From positions 3,596,001 to 3,660,000 of the forward strand of contig NZ_CP043661.1 of NCBI RefSeq assembly GCF_014217565.1: DNA of 64,000 bases, written 5' to 3'. The notes beneath the pieces were generated by a model. That model was not told the DNA's origin, ran no database searches, and worked only from the letters and a program-made list of their open reading frames with translations. The position numbers were made by a program, and so were the translations under genes. How positions within the stretch are numbered: the first letter of the stretch is position 1; each line of letters begins with the position of its first letter. The stretch comes from Kribbella qitaiheensis. GTDB taxonomy: Bacteria > Actinomycetota > Actinomycetes > Propionibacteriales > Kribbellaceae. Positions 32,640 to 41,743 of the stretch are shown here, piece after piece.

Positions 32640-33352
32640 CCTCGCAGATCTTCGCGATCTCGGGGATCCTGACCGGCGACCGTTCCCGCACGCGGGACCT
32701 CATCTCGTACGCCGTATCGCTGGCTGACGTCGGCGATCGGCCGGCCCGGTTCTGCTTCATCCCGACCGCCGAAGGCGACCACCCCGGCGCCGTGGACTGG
32801 TTCAAAGGTGCCTTCGGCAACGACCCGGCGGTCGAGGCGAACGTGCTCACGTTGTTCACCCAACCGAACGTTCCCGATGTCCGGTCCTTCCTGCTGGACC
32901 AGGACGTGCTCTGGGTCGGCGGCGGCAGCGTGGTGAACCTGATGGCGGTCTGGCGCGCGCACGGACTGACGGAGATCCTGCACGAGTGCTGGCAGAACGG
33001 CGTGGTGATGGCCGGCCAGAGCGCGGGCAGCCTGTGCTGGCACATCGGCGGACCGACCGATTCGTTCGGGGCCGGACTCGATGCCTACGGCAACTGCCTC
33101 GGCTGGCTTCCGTGGAGCAACGGCGTCCACGACGACCTGGCCGACCAGCCACGGCGTACGACGTACCGGCGGTTGGTTGCCTCGGGCGCGCTTCCTGGTG
33201 GTTATGCGACCGAGGACGGCGTCGGCCTGCACTACGTCGATGGCGAGCTGAAGGAAGCCGTCGGCGTGCTCCCCGACAAGCGAGCTTGGCAGGTCGAACC
33301 GGACGGCGTCGGTGGTTTCACCGAGACCGAGATCGTGCCGCGCCTGATCTAA
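32636..33352 (+). CDS. peptidase E (S51 family)
   Basis: 238 residues from GTG 32636. VLWVGGGSVVNLMAVWRAHG and VVMAGQSAGSLCWHIGG form the nucleophile elbow, with Ser in the GxSAGS motif of S51 peptidases; the downstream Asp/His region is LPWSNGVHDDLADQPRRTTY. E. coli peptidase E cleaves N-terminal Asp dipeptides, whereas related actinobacterial proteins are of unknown specificity. Cytoplasmic, no signal. Coupled to the VOC gene by a 4-base overlap and convergent with WS/DGAT, where the stops overlap. Confidence 0.87.
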   Translation: MTSQIFAISGILTGDRSRTRDLISYAVSLADVGDRPARFCFIPTAEGDHPGAVDWFKGAFGNDPAVEANVLTLFTQPNVPDVRSFLLDQDVLWVGGGSVVNLMAVWRAHGLTEILHECWQNGVVMAGQSAGSLCWHIGGPTDSFGAGLDAYGNCLGWLPWSNGVHDDLADQPRRTTYRRLVASGALPGGYATEDGVGLHYVDGELKEAVGVLPDKRAWQVEPDGVGGFTETEIVPRLI

Positions 33353-34821
33353 AGCGCCTCGAGCTCCACCAGGGATGTCTCGAGGTGAGCCAGCAGGCGC
33401 TGGAGATGCGGGACGGTTCGCCGGCAGCCGGTGAGGCCGAAGTGGAGCTGGTGGTCGTAGCTGGTGACGCTGATGTTGAGTGCCTGGCCGTTGAGGACGA
33501 TCGAGGCCGGGTACATCCCGAGCAGGCGCGAGCGGTTCCAGTACAGCGGACTCTCGGCCGGGCCGGGGATGTTGGAAATGACCAGGTTGTACGGCGGTGG
33601 CGCGTGGCCCGCGAGCCCGGGAATCACCGCCGCGGGACCTGCCGAACCGAGGCCGAGTGCGCCGATCATCAGGTTCTGCATCGGAGTCAGTTGCGACAGG
33701 ACGCTCTTGCCGTACGTCGTGGACGCCATGATCCGCCTGATCCGGCGCTCCGGATCGCGCTCGTCGGTCGCGAGGTCGGCGATCAGCGTCGCCAGCGAGT
33801 TGCCGCCACCCGGCGCGTTCGCCGCGGCTCGCAGTGAGACCGGGACCATCGCCGTCATTCCCTTGTCCGGAAGGGCGTTCAGCTCCAGCAGATAGTTGCG
33901 CAAGGCCCCTGAACACATCGCCAGCATCACGTCGTTGAGCGTCGCGCCGGTGATCGCGCGGACCTTCTCCAACCGTTCCATCGGCCAGGACTGCGCCGCG
34001 AACCGCCGGGACCCGGTGATCGGCTGGTTGAACACCGTCTGCGGCGCCTTGAACGCGACCGACGAATGCTCGTGCTGCAGCGCGTAGAGCGCGCTCTTCA
34101 ACCCGACCGGCGACAACCCGGCCAGGTCGGCCAGCAGCCGTCCGACGCCGCCCATCGCCTGGCCGGCTCCGCCCATCATCCGGCCGGCCTCGGCTGGGAT
34201 CCGGCCGGCCGCCGCGACCAGTTCGGCCGGTGTGGGCAGCCCGGTCGGCCGCTCGCCGACCGGCTCCGCCAGGCGCGGCTCCTCGGGCAGCGCGTACGTC
34301 GCCGGCATGTCGGTGAGCATCGGATCCGCGGTCAGGGTCGCCTGCATCAATCGCAGCGCGCTGACGCCGTCGACGAGCGAGTGGTGGACCTTGGAATAGA
34401 CGGCGAACCGACGCCCTTGCACGCCTTCGATCAGGTGCATCTCCCACAACGGCCGACGCCGGTCCAGCAGCGTGCCGTGTAGCCGGCTGGTCAGCTCGAA
34501 CAGCTCGCGATACCGCCCCGGCCGGGCCAGTCCGGACAATCGGACGTGGTACTCCAGATCGATCTCGCGGTCCTGCTCCCAGGACCAGTAGCCGAGATCC
34601 AGCGCCCGGTTCCGGACCCGCCTGGTGAACAGCGGATTGACCGTCTGGTTCTCGATGATCTCCTGGTAGAGCCGTGACACATAATCCCTGGTGCCGTCCG
34701 GGAAGACCTGGTCCCGGGCGCCCTCGGGCAGCTCGAACAGCATCAGACCACCGACATGCATCGGCTGCTCGCGCGTCTCCCCCAGCAAGAACATCGCGTC
34801 CAGCGGCCCCACCGCGGTCAT
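33349..34821 (-). CDS. wax ester synthase/diacylglycerol acyltransferase (WS/DGAT)
   Basis: 490 residues. PLDAMFLLGETREQPMHVGG is the usual start; SKVHHSLVDGVSALRLMQAT holds the catalytic HHxxxDG (~residue 135). The C-terminal domain includes TGATLNDVMLAMCSGALRNY, VPVSLRA and NLVISNIPGPAESPLYWNRS followed by SYDHQLHFGL, all family landmarks. The enzyme makes storage triacylglycerol or wax esters from acyl-CoA at the membrane. Length is normal. A 249-base gap with a strong hairpin separates it from the hexosaminidase upstream. Confidence 0.95.
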   Translation of the reverse strand: MTAVGPLDAMFLLGETREQPMHVGGLMLFELPEGARDQVFPDGTRDYVSRLYQEIIENQTVNPLFTRRVRNRALDLGYWSWEQDREIDLEYHVRLSGLARPGRYRELFELTSRLHGTLLDRRRPLWEMHLIEGVQGRRFAVYSKVHHSLVDGVSALRLMQATLTADPMLTDMPATYALPEEPRLAEPVGERPTGLPTPAELVAAAGRIPAEAGRMMGGAGQAMGGVGRLLADLAGLSPVGLKSALYALQHEHSSVAFKAPQTVFNQPITGSRRFAAQSWPMERLEKVRAITGATLNDVMLAMCSGALRNYLLELNALPDKGMTAMVPVSLRAAANAPGGGNSLATLIADLATDERDPERRIRRIMASTTYGKSVLSQLTPMQNLMIGALGLGSAGPAAVIPGLAGHAPPPYNLVISNIPGPAESPLYWNRSRLLGMYPASIVLNGQALNISVTSYDHQLHFGLTGCRRTVPHLQRLLAHLETSLVELEAL

Positions 34822-34938
34822 CCCGCCTCCCGAGCTGGCCTGGTTCTCGACGTCTCAGGCCGTCTACCCGTGCTAACAGCCTGAGCCGACTCTAGTTACC
34901 CGCTCAGTATCTGCAAGGCCAGGGACTCCAAGCCTCCT

Positions 34939-34985
34939 TTGTCTTTCCCTTTCCCTTCGCTCAGTGGAGGGAAAGGGAAAGACAA
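34939..34985. terminator. 17-bp perfect polypyrimidine/polypurine hairpin
   Basis: TTGTCTTTCCCTTTCCC and its exact complement GGGAAAGGGAAAGACAA surround a 13-base loop. One arm is almost all pyrimidine and the other all purine, with low GC for this genome. It lies between the end of the hexosaminidase gene and the start of WS/DGAT, both on the minus strand, and is best read as a terminator. Confidence 0.65.
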
Positions 34986-35070
34986 GGGGAAGGCGGAGTG
35001 GTGGTCGGTCAAGCGACAGGCCGTAGGTCAGTCAGTCGAGCGACAATTGGTCAGGCGAGGGGGCGGCGGG

Positions 35071-36496
35071 TCAGTCGAGGGGGCGGTAGGTGAGGCCGAG
35101 GGCTTCGAGGCGGGTCAGGTGCGGGCGGAGGCGGGTGAGGAACTCGTCGTACGAGGTCTTCTCCGAGCCCCAGGCGCGTTCGGCAAATGCGCTCAGGCGG
35201 GGGAAGAGCATGTAGCCGACCCGGTCCGGGCCCTCCATGTACTCGGTCCAGATCTGGCACTGGGTGCCGACGATCCGGGCCTCCTCCTCGGCAGTCAGAC
35301 CCGGCGGGATCACCTCGAAGTCGTAGACCTTCTCCAGCGGCGTGAAGTGCCCGATCGCCAGCGGCTCGGTCTCCGGGTCGCCCTGGTAGTAGTCGAAGTA
35401 CACGCTCTGGTTCGGCGCCATCACGACGTCGTGGCCGGCCTTCGCCGCCACCTCACCACGGTCCGGACCGCGCCACGCCATGATCACGGCGTCCTTCGGG
35501 CAGTCCGTCTCCACCATCTCGTCCCAGCCGACCAGCCGGCGGCCGTCCTCGGTGAGCACCGCCGCGACCTGCGCGGTGAACCAGCCCTGCAACTGGCTCG
35601 CGTCGGTCAGTCCGAGCTCGGTCTGCTTCGCCCGCGCGGCCTCGGACTCGCGCCACTGGACGTCCGGGCACTCGTCGCCACCGAGGTGGATGTACGGGCC
35701 GGGGAAGATGTCGAGCACCTCGCGCAGCACCGTCCGGACGAACTCCACCGTCTCGTCGTTGACGTTCAGCACGTCGTCGCTGATACCCCAGACCTGCCGT
35801 ACGCCGAGCTGCTGGTCCGGGTGGTTGCCGAGCTCGGGGTACGCCGCGATCGCCGCCTGCATGTGGCCCGGCAGGTCGATCTCGGGGACCACGGTGATGC
35901 CCCGCTCGGCGGCGTACGCGACGATCTCGCGCAGCTCGTCCTTGGTGTAGAAGCCACCGTGCCGGGTGCCGTCGTAGCTGAACTCGGTCTGACCGTGCGA
36001 CATCTTGCCGACCATGGTCTCGGGTCGCCAGGCGCCGATCTCGGTGAGCTTCGGATAGGCGTCGATCTGGACCCGCCAGCCCTGGTCGTCGGTGAGGTGC
36101 AGGTGCAGCACGTTCATCCGGTGCAGCGCGATGGCGTCGACGATCCGGAGTACGAACTCCTTCGGCATGAAGTGCCGGGCGACGTCGAGCATCATCCCGC
36201 GCCAGCCGAACCGGGGCGCGTCGGCGATCCGGACAGCCGGTACGGCGAAGCCGCCGTCGACCTGGCCGGCCGCGTCCAGCAACTGCCGGTACGTCGACTC
36301 GGCGTACAGCAGGGCCTCGGCGGAGCCACCGGACAGGCGGGCCCCTTCCGGCGTCACGTCGATCCGGTACTCGGTCTCGGCGAGGTTCTCCACCACCGTC
36401 CGGACGGCGTCGGCGGGCCGGGTCGGGAGTGACCCACTGGCCTTCTCCGGCGACGAGTTCGCGGGGGGCTGGGACGATCGCGATCGGTGCGGGCAT
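35071..36496 (-). CDS. beta-N-acetylhexosaminidase, GH20 (frameshifted by +1 near 36415)
   Basis: ATG 36496 has AGGAG 6 bases upstream and reads MPAPIAIVPAPRELVAGEGQ. An extra base in CCGGCCCGCC (36415-36420) breaks the frame after ~28 codons; the rest opens with VVENLAETEYRIDVTPEGAR (GH20b domain) and continues into the barrel: FGWRGMMLDVARHFMP, LHLHLTDDQGWRVQI, GITVVPEIDLPGHM and YIHLGGDECPDVQW, with the catalytic Asp-Glu. Total 3n+1 bases, ~474 residues after correction. It removes terminal GlcNAc/GalNAc from chitin or glycan oligomers. No signal peptide, so probably cytoplasmic. Confidence 0.9.
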
Positions 36497-36688
36497 CCGG
36501 ACTCCTAGTGAGGAAGTGGCAGGACAAACGAAAGCTGTCAGCGAAAAGCTCGCTGACGGCGACCATACCCGCGTGGACCAGCCGCGCCACAGGTCCGGTC
36601 CACGCTCTGAGCTGCGCACAAGCCGTCGCTAGGCGCACTCCCGAACACTCCGAACCCTGCAACTGAGTCGCGGAGAAGATCGCGGCAC

Positions 36689-37247
36689 CTAATCGCCGCC
36701 GCTGTGAGTACGCAGAGGATTGTCCGGCAGGTCTCGGAGCCTGATGACCGGCGAGAAGAGCAGGGCCCGCTATGTCAGCGGCAGATGAGCTCATGGCGAG
36801 CTTGGAACTGGCCTCGACATAGTGTCGAGGATCCTCGACCAGGGCCGGTACATAGGACATCCAGCTCACGTCGAAGAGAACGGACGCGACACCGATCGCA
36901 CAGGCGATCACGAGCAGCAACGTCAGGTCGAGGACCTCTACGTAGTGCAGGACAGGAATCAGGGCCAATAACACCATTCGGGTGAGATTGGCACCGAGCA
37001 TCACCCGCCGACGCCGGGCCCTGTCGACCCAGACACCGAAGATCAGCGCCAGACCGAGGTACGGCGCCAACTGCAGGAATCGCTGCAGTCCTACCTGGCG
37101 ATCGGATGCGCCGAAGGAAAGTATCGCGGTCAGCGGGAGCGCGAGGGTCGTGACCTGAGTGCCGAGCAGCGACGCCGTCTCGCCGAACCAGAACCGATGA
37201 AAGTCTCGATTGCGCCCCAAGGTCGACGGCCTCGGGATCGTGGTCAT
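36689..37247 (-). pseudogene. MFS transporter remnant with C-terminal half deleted
   Basis: ATG 37247 overlaps the PLP-enzyme stop as ATGA. The first ~160 residues are a normal MFS N-half: RNRDFHRFWFGETASLLGTQ, FLQLAPYLGLALIFGVWVDR and RRRRVMLGANLTRMVLLALI. After SSSAADIAG one base must be dropped from GGGCCC (36763-36768); the chain then jumps to LLFSPVIRLRDLPDNPLRTH and stops at 36689. That ending looks like the last residues of MFS proteins, so about 200 residues (helices 7-12) are missing. It probably cannot transport. It was once the exporter partner of the PLP enzyme. Confidence 0.7.
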
Positions 37248-38464
37248 CGGGTCGCCTGCAGTTCGGCGATCGCGGCGACGACCTCGCTGACCTCGCCGTC
37301 GGTGTTGTAGTAGTGCGGCGACAACCGCAAGCACCAATCGACGTCCTTGTCGGCAAAGTCGAATTGGGCGAAGCGGCGGAAGCTCAGTGCGGAGTTGATT
37401 CGCCGGGCGTCCAACGCGGTCTTGAACTCGTCGGCCTGCCAGCCGTCGATCGAGATCGTGACGAGCGCGCCCAACTGGTTGCCTTGGTCAAGAGCTCGTA
37501 CGCCGGGCAGTGCGTCGAGGCCGGCTCGCAGCCGCCGGGCCAGCTCCGGGGTGCGCCGCGAGATCGCCTCGATACCGACCGACCGTGCATAGCGGACCGC
37601 TGCCACGCAGCCGAGAACCGTCGCATAGGGAAACTCCCATTCCTCGAATCGGGAGGCCGTGGCGCTCGGCCGATAGGTTCCGGCCGCGGTCCAGTCCGCG
37701 CCATGCATGTCGATGAACAACGGCTCATACCCAGCCCGCAGGAACCGATCCGACACGAACAGGAAGCCCGAGCCTCGCGGCCCTCGCAAGAACTTCCGGC
37801 AGGTTCCGGTGAGCAGGTCACAACCGATCTGCTCGACGTCGATCGGATACTGACCGACCGACTGGCATGCGTCGACCAGGTACAGCAGATCGAGCTCACG
37901 GCAATGCCGGCCGATCTCGGCGACCGGCTGAACGAGCCCGGAGTTGGTGGGAATGTGAGTCGCCGCGACCAGCCGAGGACGGTGCACCTTCATCAGCAGG
38001 GCCATCGCTTCCACATCGACACCGCCCGCCGGCAGATCCGGGGCGTGCACGATATCGACACCGAATCGCCGGCGCAGCGACAGGAACGCCAGTTGGTTCG
38101 AGACGAAGTCGTTGCGCGTGGTCAGGATGACGTCGCCACGTTCGAACGGGATCGCGGACAGCGCCGTGGCATAGGCGTGGGTCGCGCTACCCGCGAACGC
38201 GATATTGTCCGGTCCGCAACCGATCAAGGCTGCCAGCTCGGGGTAGAACTCACGAACCTCGCCGGCCCGCGCCGCGGCCGCCTCGTAGCCGCCGATCCTG
38301 GCTTCCAAGGTCAGGTGAGCCTGCATCGTTTGCAGGATGGGCGTCGCGAGCAGACCGCATCCCGCGTTGTTGAAGTGGATCACCTGTTCACAGCCAGGAG
38401 TATCCGCTCGCAGGGCAGGTAGTGATTCCCAGCTTGGCGCAGTAGCGCTACTATCATCCTTCAT
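37244..38464 (-). CDS. class V aminotransferase-fold PLP enzyme
   Basis: 406 residues from ATG 38464. VIHFNNAGCGLLATPILQTM is the opening of the cysteine desulfurase/isopenicillin N epimerase-like group; AFAGSATHAYATALSAI binds the cofactor phosphate, TNSGLVQPVAEIGRHCRELD, LLYLVDACQSVGQYPIDVEQ supplies the PLP-pairing Asp and Gln, and CRKFLRGPRGSGFLFV holds the Schiff-base Lys. Reaction unknown: desulfurase, epimerase, lyase (EgtE-like) or transaminase are all possible. Its ATG overlaps the ATG of the divergent MocR gene. The MocR regulator is the likely controller. Confidence 0.82.
   Translation of the reverse strand: MKDDSSATAPSWESLPALRADTPGCEQVIHFNNAGCGLLATPILQTMQAHLTLEARIGGYEAAAARAGEVREFYPELAALIGCGPDNIAFAGSATHAYATALSAIPFERGDVILTTRNDFVSNQLAFLSLRRRFGVDIVHAPDLPAGGVDVEAMALLMKVHRPRLVAATHIPTNSGLVQPVAEIGRHCRELDLLYLVDACQSVGQYPIDVEQIGCDLLTGTCRKFLRGPRGSGFLFVSDRFLRAGYEPLFIDMHGADWTAAGTYRPSATASRFEEWEFPYATVLGCVAAVRYARSVGIEAISRRTPELARRLRAGLDALPGVRALDQGNQLGALVTISIDGWQADEFKTALDARRINSALSFRRFAQFDFADKDVDWCLRLSPHYYNTDGEVSEVVAAIAELQATR
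38441..38452. promoter_or_regulatory. candidate MocR operator within overlapping divergent promoters
   Basis: AGTAGCGCTACT is a perfect 12-bp palindrome 10 bases before the MocR start. Its right end merges with TACTAT (38449-38454), a -10 box for mocR placed for a leaderless transcript. On the other strand TACGCT lies 5 bases before the PLP-enzyme ATG. GCTAC/GTAGC arms thus flank the shared CATG that provides both start codons. Confidence 0.5.
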
Positions 38465-39851
38465 GAATGAGCGTAGCACTTCTGAGCAGCTGGTTGAGGT
38501 CCTGCGTGACCTCATCCGGCAGCTGAGTGCAGGAGACAGGCTGCCCAGCAGCCGGGAGCTGATCGATCGTCACGGTGTCGGCCCCGGGACGGTCTCCCGA
38601 GCGATCGCACAGCTCTCCGCTGAGGGTCTGGTCATCACACGCCCAGGAAGTGGCACGTATGTCGCGCTCCGCCCACAGCGGGCCGGGGTCGCTCCCGACA
38701 CCGCTTGGCAGACGGTCGCACTAGCGGATCGGAGCATCGATCTGAGCTCAGTCAGCGAATCCGTCGGACCGGTATCGGAAGGGGCCATCCGCCTCGACGG
38801 CGGCTACCTGCATCCGTCGCTGCAGCCGACGCGCGAGCTGACTGCCGCTCTCGCCAGGGCGGCCCGTCGACCGGACGCCTGGGACCGCGCGCCGGCAAAC
38901 GGTCTCAGCGCCTTGCGCACCGCCTTCGCCAGAATGGCAGGAGATGGTGCGACGCCGGACGACGTACTGATCACCGCGGGAGGTCAGAGCGCGCTGTCGA
39001 TCGCCTTTCGTGCGATCGCCGGACCCGCAAGCCCGGTTCTGATGGAGTCACCGACGTACCCCGGCGCACTGACTGCCGCTCGGGCGGCCGGCCTCAGGCC
39101 GGTGCCGGTGCCGATCGACCAAGGCGGGCTCCGTCCCGACCTGCTGGCCGAGGCGTTCGCGAGGTCCGGAGCCCGTCTTCTGTACTGTCAACCGACCTAT
39201 CAGAATCCGACCGGCGCTGTACTGGCGGCCGAACGGCGCCGGCAGGTGGTCGAGGTCGCTCGGGCCGCGGGAGCGTTCGTCCTCGAGGACGACTTCGCCC
39301 GCCTGCTCGGCCACCGCTCATCGGCTCCGAAACCGTTGCTCGCCGAGGATCGCGACGGCACGGTCGTCTATCTCACCTCATTGACCAAACCAGCCGCCCC
39401 GAGTTTGAGGATCGGTGCGCTGATCGCTCGAGGGCCGGTACTCGAGCGGTTGAGGGCGATGCGCCAGGTGGACGACTTCTTCGTACCCCGTCCGTTGCAG
39501 GAGGCAGCGCTCGAGCTGGTCAGTTCACCTTCCTGGGAGCGGCATCTCCGCGGTCTCGGGATCTCCTTGGCCGACCGTTGCCGTGAGCTCGCGCTGCAAC
39601 TCGGCAAGACCCGGCCCGACTGGTCCATCAGCGGTTTACCTGACGGCGGTCTCCATCTGTGGGTACGACTTCCGGCAGGTCTGGAGGACACTGCGGTGAC
39701 GGCCGAGGCCAGGCGACGCGGGGTGGTCGTCAGCGCCGGGCAGCGCTATTTCGCGACCGAGAGGTCCGGATCGTGGCTGCGCTTCAACTTCGCCGCGGCC
39801 GCTGATCTCGCCGAACTCTCGGAGGCGGCGCGTCGGCTCGCCCAGATCTGA
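38463..39851 (+). CDS. MocR/PdxR-type GntR regulator with aminotransferase domain
   Basis: 462 residues from ATG 38463. TSEQLVEVLRDLIRQLSAGD then RLPSSRELIDRHGVGPGTVS and LVITRPGSGTYVA are the GntR winged helix (residues 1-75). Residues ~110-460 are a class I aminotransferase fold: ITAGGQSALSIAFRAI, YCQPTYQNPTGAVL, VLEDDFARLLGH and LTSLTKPAAPSLRIGALIAR, with the PLP Lys. MocR proteins bind PLP as a sensor and switch on divergent genes. Here the divergent gene is the PLP enzyme, with shared start codons. Signal unknown. Confidence 0.93.
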   Translation: MNERSTSEQLVEVLRDLIRQLSAGDRLPSSRELIDRHGVGPGTVSRAIAQLSAEGLVITRPGSGTYVALRPQRAGVAPDTAWQTVALADRSIDLSSVSESVGPVSEGAIRLDGGYLHPSLQPTRELTAALARAARRPDAWDRAPANGLSALRTAFARMAGDGATPDDVLITAGGQSALSIAFRAIAGPASPVLMESPTYPGALTAARAAGLRPVPVPIDQGGLRPDLLAEAFARSGARLLYCQPTYQNPTGAVLAAERRRQVVEVARAAGAFVLEDDFARLLGHRSSAPKPLLAEDRDGTVVYLTSLTKPAAPSLRIGALIARGPVLERLRAMRQVDDFFVPRPLQEAALELVSSPSWERHLRGLGISLADRCRELALQLGKTRPDWSISGLPDGGLHLWVRLPAGLEDTAVTAEARRRGVVVSAGQRYFATERSGSWLRFNFAAAADLAELSEAARRLAQI

Positions 39852-39934
39852 GACGAGGGCCTGCTGGGTGGGTTCGATGGCCTCTCGGTGGCGGGGTTCC
39901 TGCCGCCGCAGCAACCCGATGAGAAGCTGAGCAG

Positions 39935-41194
39935 GTGACCCCCACCTCCTCCCCCAGCAACCACCCGACCACCAATACCACTGCGGCTGAGTTGCAGCGG
40001 GGGACGTTGCGGGTGCTGGTGGTCAGCAATGTGCTGGGCGGAGTGGCGGTGGCGAGCGGGTTCGCAGTCGCTGGACTGCTGGCCGAGAACATCTCCGGTT
40101 CGACCTCGATGGCCGGCCTGGTCGCCACTTCGACGACGCTGGGCGCCGCGATCCTCGCAGTACCGCTTGCTCGTCTTGCCCGCTCGCAAGGCCGCCGCGT
40201 CTCATTGACCGCCGGCTACCTGATCGCGACCGCGGGCGCGCTGCTCTCCATCGTCGCCGCCCAGCTCGGCTCGATGGCATTGCTGCTGTTCGCCGGCTGC
40301 CTGTTCGGCAGCGGCTCGGCCTCGAACCTGCAGTCGCGGTACGCCGCGACCGATGCCGCCGACCCTCGCCATATCGCCCGCTCGCTGTCGATCGTCGTCT
40401 GGGCGACCACCATCGGCGTGGTCGTCGGCCCGAACCTCACCGGTCTCGGCGGCTCCCTCGGCTCCTCGCTCGGCGTCCTGCCGCTGGCCGGCCCCTACCT
40501 CTTCTCCGTGGTCGCCTTCGGCCTCGGACTGGCAACCGTATGGTTCGGTCTGCGACGCCTCCAGCAGTTGACTCCGCGGGTGCGCCTGGAGCGCCAGCCG
40601 CTCGCGGCCACCTTCCGGCGGGTGATGGCGATCCCCCACGCCCGGCTGGGCCTGCTGGCGATCGCGACGGCTCACGCGGTGATGGTCGGCGTGATGTCGA
40701 TGACCTCGGTACACCTCCGCCATCACGGCGCCTCACTGACGATCGTCGGCTTCGTCATCAGCGGCCACGTGGCCGGCATGTACGCCTTGTCGCCGGTGAT
40801 GGGCTGGCTGACCGATCGCATCGGCCGGATCCCCACGGTCGGACTCGGCCTGACCATCCTCGCGTCCGCGATGGCCGTCGCGGCTCTCGCCCCGGACGAG
40901 GCGCACGGCCTGACCGCGCTCGCGCTGGTCCTGCTCGGCCTCGGCTGGTCGGCTTGCCTGGTGGCCGGATCGACCCTGCTGTCGCGATCCGTCCCCGAGG
41001 ACATCCGTACGTCGGCGCAGGGCCTGTCCGACCTCACGATGGGCGCCTTCGCCTCGATCGCCGGTACCGCGTCGGGCCCGATCCTGGCGCACCTCGGCTT
41101 CCACTGGCTCGCCGTACTCTGCGCCTGTCTGCTGATCCCCGTCGCCCTGCTGGCGGTCGCCACCCGGGCCCGCGTGGCCGATGCCGTTGCTTAG
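39935..41194 (+). CDS. MFS transporter
   Basis: 419 residues from GTG 39935. Twelve hydrophobic segments can be counted, from VLVVSNVLGGVAVASGFAVA to LAVLCACLLIPVALLAVATR. Loop motifs LARSQGRRVSLTAGY (after helix 2) and GWLTDRIGRIPTVGLGLTIL (after helix 8) are the MFS Gly-x-x-x-Asp-Arg-x-Gly-Arg signature, and SRYAATDAADPRHIARSLSI precedes helix 5. A drug- or metabolite-efflux type. It lies 83 bases after mocR and may be co-transcribed, giving the cluster an intact transporter where the PLP operon's own has decayed. Confidence 0.88.
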   Translation: MTPTSSPSNHPTTNTTAAELQRGTLRVLVVSNVLGGVAVASGFAVAGLLAENISGSTSMAGLVATSTTLGAAILAVPLARLARSQGRRVSLTAGYLIATAGALLSIVAAQLGSMALLLFAGCLFGSGSASNLQSRYAATDAADPRHIARSLSIVVWATTIGVVVGPNLTGLGGSLGSSLGVLPLAGPYLFSVVAFGLGLATVWFGLRRLQQLTPRVRLERQPLAATFRRVMAIPHARLGLLAIATAHAVMVGVMSMTSVHLRHHGASLTIVGFVISGHVAGMYALSPVMGWLTDRIGRIPTVGLGLTILASAMAVAALAPDEAHGLTALALVLLGLGWSACLVAGSTLLSRSVPEDIRTSAQGLSDLTMGAFASIAGTASGPILAHLGFHWLAVLCACLLIPVALLAVATRARVADAVA

Positions 41195-41232
41195 AACGGT
41201 TTCTGTCGGAGGTCGGCGCTAGCGTGCCTGGT

Positions 41233-41694
41233 ATGGAAGAAGTCAGCCTGCGGGCGATCACGCCGGACGATCTGCCGATCCTGTTCACCTTCTACTCCGA
41301 CCCGGTCTCGGTGGCGATGGTCGGGATGCCACCGCGCGACGAGGAGGCCTTCTACGCCCACCGGGCCAAGGTCGCGGCGAACCCGGAGAACGAGACCCGG
41401 GCGATCACTGTCGGCGGCGAGTGCGTCGGCGACATGGGCAGCTGGGTGGACGAAGACGGCCAACGCCGCCTCGGATACTGGATCGGCCAGGAGTACTGGG
41501 GTCGCGGCATCGCGACGGCCGCGCTGACGGCGCTCATCGGCGAACTGACCGAACGACCGCTGTACGCCGATGTGGTGACGACCAACGTCGGCTCGATCCG
41601 GGTGCTGCAGAAGTGTGGCTTCCGGCTCCTGAGCGATGACGAGCGTGGACCCGACCACGACCCGGAGGAGTACACGCTGCGCCTCGACCGCTGA
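41233..41694 (+). CDS. GNAT family N-acetyltransferase
   Basis: 153 residues from ATG 41233; GTG 41224 is an in-frame alternative. TAGCGT lies 7 bases before the ATG and no ribosome site is present, so the mRNA is probably leaderless. RLGYWIGQEYWGRGIATAAL is acetyl-CoA motif A with the complete Gln/Arg-Gly-x-Gly loop (WGRGIA), and VTTNVGSIRVLQKCGFRLLS is motif B. RimJ/RimL-like, with unknown acceptor. It is followed by the methyltransferase gene on the same strand. Confidence 0.87.
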   Translation: MEEVSLRAITPDDLPILFTFYSDPVSVAMVGMPPRDEEAFYAHRAKVAANPENETRAITVGGECVGDMGSWVDEDGQRRLGYWIGQEYWGRGIATAALTALIGELTERPLYADVVTTNVGSIRVLQKCGFRLLSDDERGPDHDPEEYTLRLDR

Positions 41695-41743
41695 CCGAAA
41701 CTCGGTGGGGAGTGGGTCGGGACGGCGGTTAGGGTCTGGTCCC

